Shown in pieces: positions 45,396 through 64,000 of a stretch of DNA of 64,000 bases (position 1 is the stretch's first letter; the number at the start of each line of letters is the position of its first letter). The notes beneath the pieces are model-generated. The model had not been told where the DNA came from. It saw only the letters and a program-made list of their open reading frames with translations, and ran no database searches. This stretch comes from Amaranthus tricolor (lineage: Eukaryota; Streptophyta; Magnoliopsida; Caryophyllales; Amaranthaceae). The DNA is taken from assembly GCF_026212465.1 (NCBI RefSeq), contig NC_080051.1:20511446-20575445 (forward strand), in the 5' to 3' direction. Both the position numbers and the translations under genes were made by a program.

Positions 45396-46171
45396 CGTCA
45401 AGGAACTAACTCAATCAAAAGCTCAAGCAAGTGATTGAGGTCCTAGAATATATGTGATGTACTCTAACACGTCCCCTCACACAAAAGCCCTTACTGCCCG
45501 TTTGGTACATGGTATTAGAGGGCGGTAATGGTAATAAAATTAAGTAATAAAAAATTTGGTTGTTTGGATGCCTTCAATGGAAATGGATGGTAATAAAATA
45601 AGGTAATGAAATTACCAAAAAGGGCCATTTTTATTACCATCAAACAACCTGGTATTAGGCTGTAATGGTAATGAAGTATTACTGTGGTAATAAAATAAGA
45701 CAATGTTATTTCGAGCTGAAGAAAAAAAAAATGAAGAAAAAAAAAGGTAATGTATGTAATTATCCAAAAAAATATTATTATTAAAAAAAGAATCATTATA
45801 TAGAATAATTTAGTTATAATAATGCTTTTAGATACAAATATACAATAATGAAACTAAGAGTCATTACCGTTTTTTATTACTAATAACCAAATACAATCAA
45901 TGGAATATTATCTTCCATTACCATTCTTTAGTCATGCACACCAAACAAAAGAATCTTCATTACCAATTCTCATATCCATTCCTTCATTACTATTGTCATT
46001 ACAACATTTCATTCCCATTACTTCATTACCATCAACCAAACGGGCCGTTAGAGCTATAAGTGTGGATGCAACGCAAGCCCTCTTTATACCAAACGATAAA
46101 TATTCTACTTTAAATAAGGGAGGTTGAGATTCAAACCCATAATCTTTTGTTACATTGGCTTCTGATTAATA
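45396..46171 (-). mobile_element. TRIM retrotransposon, split by a Tourist MITE
   Basis: Read on the minus strand, a PBS-like TATTAATCAGAAGCC (46171-46157) starts a ~150-bp internal region. It ends in the polypurine tract GTGTGAGGGGACG (45482-45470) and a 74-bp LTR (45469-45396, TGTTAGAG...CTTGACG). A 554-bp MITE (45494-46047) interrupts the internal region. The 5' LTR beyond 46172 is too degraded to confirm. The layout matches the fuller copy at 58846-59115. Confidence 0.7.
45494..46047. mobile_element. Tourist-like MITE nested in a TRIM
   Basis: Inverted termini CTGCCCGTTTGGTACATGG and (complement of) CGGCCCGTTTGGTTGATGG are flanked by TTA at 45491-45493 and 46048-46050. The interior repeats GGTAATGGTAATAAAAT-like words in both orientations. 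TTA duplication and GGCCCGTTTGG ends fit PIF/Harbinger MITEs. Confidence 0.82.
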
Positions 46172-46740
46172 AAACTTTAAATTATTATGAAAAAATTATT
46201 CTAATAGTATGAAATACTTTGAGTTAACCAATACTACAAATTAATTTGAGCAAGTAAGTTATAATTGAGATTATTTAATTTAATTTATAACAAATTTTAA
46301 ATAAAATTAATATTATACTTAAAAAAATCTATGATATAGAATATTTTTATATTTATCATAAAGAATATCTTGCTTAATATTAATTGAAACACAATAATTT
46401 TTGAAAGTTTATTTATTTATTTATTATTATAGACATTTTAGCGAAAAATATAAATATAGTTTCAATATAGAATTAGTATGGAAGCTAGTATAAATGGTTT
46501 TTTTTTTTTATTTTAATTTTTTTTTACATTTATTAAAATATAAAACCAATTCTTTAAATCCAGTTATATGTTTTGACTTTCTTTTATATTGGTCATTTAA
46601 AATGATTTTAAAAGTCAGTGTCACCCGACATTCACAAACAAATTATGATGTTGAAATTAGAGATGCTCCTTCACTAGCAAGGATTTTGATTTACTCATTG
46701 GATAATACTTTAGTCTAGAATTATGGATACAGTACAAGTC

Positions 46741-46910
46741 ATATATTGTTATATATGATGTAAATATTTTACTTTAAATAAAGGGTGATTGACATTCGAA
46801 CTCATGATCTTTTATTATGCTGGTGTCTGATACCATGTTAAGGAATTAATTACTCAACAAGAACCTTAAATTGGTAATTTAAATTTTATAATATATTATA
46901 TACTCTAACA
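46741..46910 (-). mobile_element. TRIM fragment (internal region, PBS and 5' LTR)
   Basis: On the minus strand a 75-bp LTR (46910-46836, TGTTAGAGTATATAATATATT...CCTTAACA) is followed directly by TGGTATCAGACACC, an initiator-Met-type primer site. An internal segment like that of the 45396-46171 copy comes next (TTATTTAAAGTAAAAT shared). The 3' LTR was not found. Confidence 0.72.
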
Positions 46911-47261
46911 CAAAAAAGTTATAGAAAATGATAGTAAAATTTGAAATTGACCAAAAGAGTAGGCACATGCAAACATTGCCCAAACTATTGGGTGAAGTAC
47001 ATAACGTCAAATATATGGACATTCATTGGGTCAAAATCTAAGCTTAAATTTGGTCTATTGACAAATTTTTTGTTTTGTAGCATGTAATATCTCAACATGT
47101 TATATTGCTCTATTCACCCCCACCCAAAATGTCAATTATTTCACCCTACAATTAATCCACCAATAATATTACTTGCGTATACTCCACCTTCCTACTTTTT
47201 ATTATTTTAAATTTAATATATGATTTAGTAGTAAAATCCGACCACCAATAAATCATAAGAG

Positions 47262-47275
47262 TATATATATATATA
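47262..47275 (+). promoter_or_regulatory. TATA box of the fatty acyl-CoA reductase gene
   Basis: TATATATATATATA lies about 80 bp upstream of the ATG at 47353. It is followed by a CT-rich leader (CTCTCTCTCTACAAG, CTTTCTCTCTCTTC) of the kind common in plant 5' UTRs. Confidence 0.65.
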
Positions 47276-47352
47276 CACCCATTTTTACGTAAGATTTCTT
47301 GTGGATCTCTCTCTCTACAAGTCCCTTTCTCTCTCTTCATATCTCTTATACA

Positions 47353-61850
<14,498 letters not shown>

Positions 61851-62934
61851 TCACAAAATAAAAAAATGTGGTTCAAGTTTTAAAACAAATAAATTTTATA
61901 TATTAATATTAATATTTGTTTATTACATAATTTGAAATATGCATGTTTTTAATTAATTATATTATTCCTTTAAGATTGGGTTGTAATTGTAATCAAGATG
62001 GTGGTTTTCTAGTTGATTTTGGTGTCCATTGGCCTGTCTTTTTGGATCATCATCAATATTAAATTCACAAGATTGCTATATTATATTTAAATGTTTATCC
62101 TGTCTAAAAAAGTATTTATGCTTTACTTTTATTATTTTGTTTTATGGGTGGAATATGTAATATTTTAAAAATATATATTTATATATTTTGAATCTTTTAT
62201 ACTGTCTTGTAAATTATTATATTTCTCGACCAAGAATATTGTAAATTATTATATTTCTCAACCAAGAATAAACTCAAACTTATACGTCATGCCATAACAA
62301 ATTTATTTTTTTTGGAATATGAAAATGATTCATTAATTCAACATACAAAACTACATCAGTAAGAGGCGATCCTTCATTATCATCATATCCAGTGTATTCT
62401 GCTCATAGAAAAAATATGATTAAGGTCTGGAGAGAAAAAAAAAGACAATAACTCATATCCATAAAGAAAAGTGCGGTCAAAGAGAGTGATATAGAGGATC
62501 GAGGATCCCTTGTCTCAATCCTCTCTTTGAAGAAAAAGGACCAACAAATGAGCCTTTCATAATCACGAAGAAGTGAGAGGTTGTAACAGTTTGTAACACT
62601 AGTCATTTGAATTTTTACAAATTGAAGAGCTACCAACATATCCATAGTCTTAAATTAGCGTACATAAGTCGAATAATTTAATTAAAACATATACTTTCAT
62701 ACTTATATTAAAATTAATATTTTAGATGTTAAAATACTCACTTTAGTTGTTTAACAAGTTATTTTATACTTTTTCAAACCGTGAGTTAAACGATCTCATA
62801 TAAGAGTTGCTCAGACTTTAAAAAAAAACTTTCAAAAGGGCCTATTTTGTGACTAAGAAGGGTCTAGTTAAATGGGCTTAATATTAGTGCTCACCAATTT
62901 AAATGTGAAAGAAATGTGAACAACTTTCTTAATA
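61851..62934. other. FAR 3' flank with a LINE 3'-end fragment
   Basis: The first bases are the probable FAR 3' UTR. At about 62373-62480, CATTATCATCATATCCAGTG, TCTGCTCATAG and GTGCGGTCAAAGAGAG match the 3' end of the LINE at 55248, again as a short truncated copy on the minus strand. No gene is supported. Confidence 0.6.
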
Positions 62935-63176
62935 GTCGGTCTTCTTACAAACCGTCTCTGTGAGAGACGTCTCTCAGGCCCAACTCATTAAAACCTAACT
63001 TAATGTCTACTTACTGTATTCTTAATACCTACTTACATTATCCTTAATGTCTACTTACATCATCCTTAAATGTCTACTTACAATATCTTAAATGCCTACT
63101 TACTTCACGTTTAATGCCTACTTAGTACTTCCATGTCCTTAATGCCCATACAATATTCTTAATGCGTATTACTGTT
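62935..63176 (-). repeat. Minisatellite element with GAGAC palindromes, copy 2
   Basis: About eight units like TTAATGTCTACTTACATTATCC lie next to CCGTCTCTGTGAGAGACG. It is the inverted relative of 54961-55192. Confidence 0.75.
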
Positions 63177-63323
63177 AGGGGTTTCATAACCGAGTACCCG
63201 GCTTTTCGGCTATCCGAAAAGTCGGGTACCCGATTAGTTGGGTATCTATTTTAGCAGCCGTTGTCCCGGCCTGATTTATTATGGTACCCGGATATTGGGT
63301 ACCGGATAAATCAAATCGGAATA
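63177..63323. repeat. GTACCCG/CGGGTACC-rich repeat, interrupted
   Basis: Words such as GAGTACCCGG, GTCGGGTACCCGAT and GGTACCCGGAT follow a TAGGGGTTTCATAACCGAG start. The style is like the CCGA-rich hAT-like element in FAR intron 3. It is cut off by the LTR that starts at 63324, so it is probably the left part of a similar element. Confidence 0.5.
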
Positions 63324-64000
63324 TGTAACGCCCCTGAATTCCTGACCCCTTATACAGAACCAAAACCGCAAAGGACAGGAGGAAATTCGGATGTTACGTT
63401 AAAATAATTAAAACAATAAGAAACTTTAAGAATGTGAGTGGAAAATTCGATAGCATTTCGACTAAAATCGAAGGCGTGATGGAATATAAAACACAATAAA
63501 ATAACTAAACTCATCCAAAGCGTCATAGCTTTTAAAATCTCGTATCATGACGGAATGATTCATCGTCGGCTCCTTAAATCTCCATGACAAGCATGGATCG
63601 TGATTCCAGTGTCGACGCTTGAGTTTTTAAAAAAAAAGTAATAAAATACTTTAAAACCATACTCATCCGTAACCTATGGAGCGGAAAATATAAATAATAC
63701 AAATGAGGACACACGGCCTCATATCAAAACATATATAGCTGAAGCTTGCAAAAGACATAAGAACAACAAAGTCAAAAGACGCTTGCATAACACGAGTTAT
63801 GCTTTGCACTCTACACTCCCCTAATGCAATGCAAAGGATGCTCTAAATACCTGGTACGCCAATATATGATCCTCCTGCTGCTCAACATCAGACCAAAGGT
63901 CAACGTATCATCGCAGAATAATCATAGAAAGTCGTAAAACAATCAAACATAAATACTAACACGTACACGTTAGTAAAGTAACCCTAAATATAATAAGGCC
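63324..64000. mobile_element. Start of a long LTR (TGTAACGCCCC), runs off the window
   Basis: TGTAACGCCCCTGAATTCC begins abruptly inside a CCGA-type repeat, in the same style as the TGTAACACCCTC end of the solo LTR at 16445. Non-coding sequence continues to the window end and no right boundary is seen. A plant gypsy-type LTR or solo LTR is likely; a decision needs the sequence beyond 64000. Confidence 0.55.

Larger units (their letters stand above)
42292..47261. other. AT-rich intergenic repeat nest between HIRA and FAR
   Basis: No gene is supported. Contents that can be recognised are an AT-rich element at 42690-43130 (related to 59375-59790), a foldback at 43339-43773, a Stowaway-like remnant at about 43800-44070, and TRIM and MITE insertions between 45396 and 46910. 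Sequence between 44080 and 45390 is low in complexity and shows nothing I can name. Confidence 0.6.

Overview
The window is plant nuclear DNA from a eudicot. It has AT-rich intergenic sequence, GT-AG introns, plant-type LTR, MULE, MITE, TRIM and LINE repeats, and four intron-rich genes whose products are recognisable plant proteins. Several repeat styles (TGTAAC...GTTACA LTRs, GAGAC/GTCTC minisatellite elements) look like what I would expect in Caryophyllales/Amaranthaceae, but I cannot fix the species from sequence alone. No bacterial-type operon, CRISPR array, tRNA or rRNA was seen.

Layout. (1) 742-10634, minus: a five-exon class I SAM-dependent methyltransferase gene (394 codons rebuilt across splice sites). 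Its 8.2-kb second intron holds a foldback MITE and an antisense, decayed Ty1/copia element (4727-10127). (2) 10735-13145: intergenic, with a Tourist-like and a Stowaway MITE. (3) 13146-19931: a 6.8-kb Mutator-like element with ~100-bp terminal inverted repeats and a broken transposase gene on the minus strand. A 2.2-kb solo LTR with a perfect 5-bp target duplication (CTTTT) has split that gene. (4) 20283-28830, plus: SKD1/VPS4, the ESCRT-III disassembly AAA ATPase (8 exons, 434 aa). Its start codon lies only 351 bp from the MULE end. (5) 28831-32528: intergenic, with a 0.8-kb near-palindromic foldback and Stowaway MITEs. (6) 32529-42291, plus: HIRA, the H3.3 histone chaperone WD40 subunit (10 exons, 1063 aa), with a decayed LINE in intron 5. 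(7) 42292-47260: intergenic repeat nest (foldback, TRIMs, a Tourist MITE inside a TRIM). (8) 47353-61850, plus: an alcohol-forming fatty acyl-CoA reductase (10 exons, 491 aa). Its introns carry a 164-bp (AT)n tract, a hAT-like element with 8-bp target duplication, a LINE nested in a MITE, and TRIMs. (9) 61851-64000: LINE 3'-end fragment, a minisatellite element, and the start of a long LTR that runs off the window.

The four genes are unrelated housekeeping or metabolic loci, with no sign of a functional cluster. The notable biology is in the repeats: nested insertions of resolvable order, a copia element whose catalytic residues and 5' promoter are lost, a MULE carrying an inverted copy of its own coding sequence just upstream of its transposase start, and long hairpin-forming foldbacks that could feed small-RNA pathways. 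All exon models are inferred from splice signals, reading phase and family resemblance; no transcript evidence was available.
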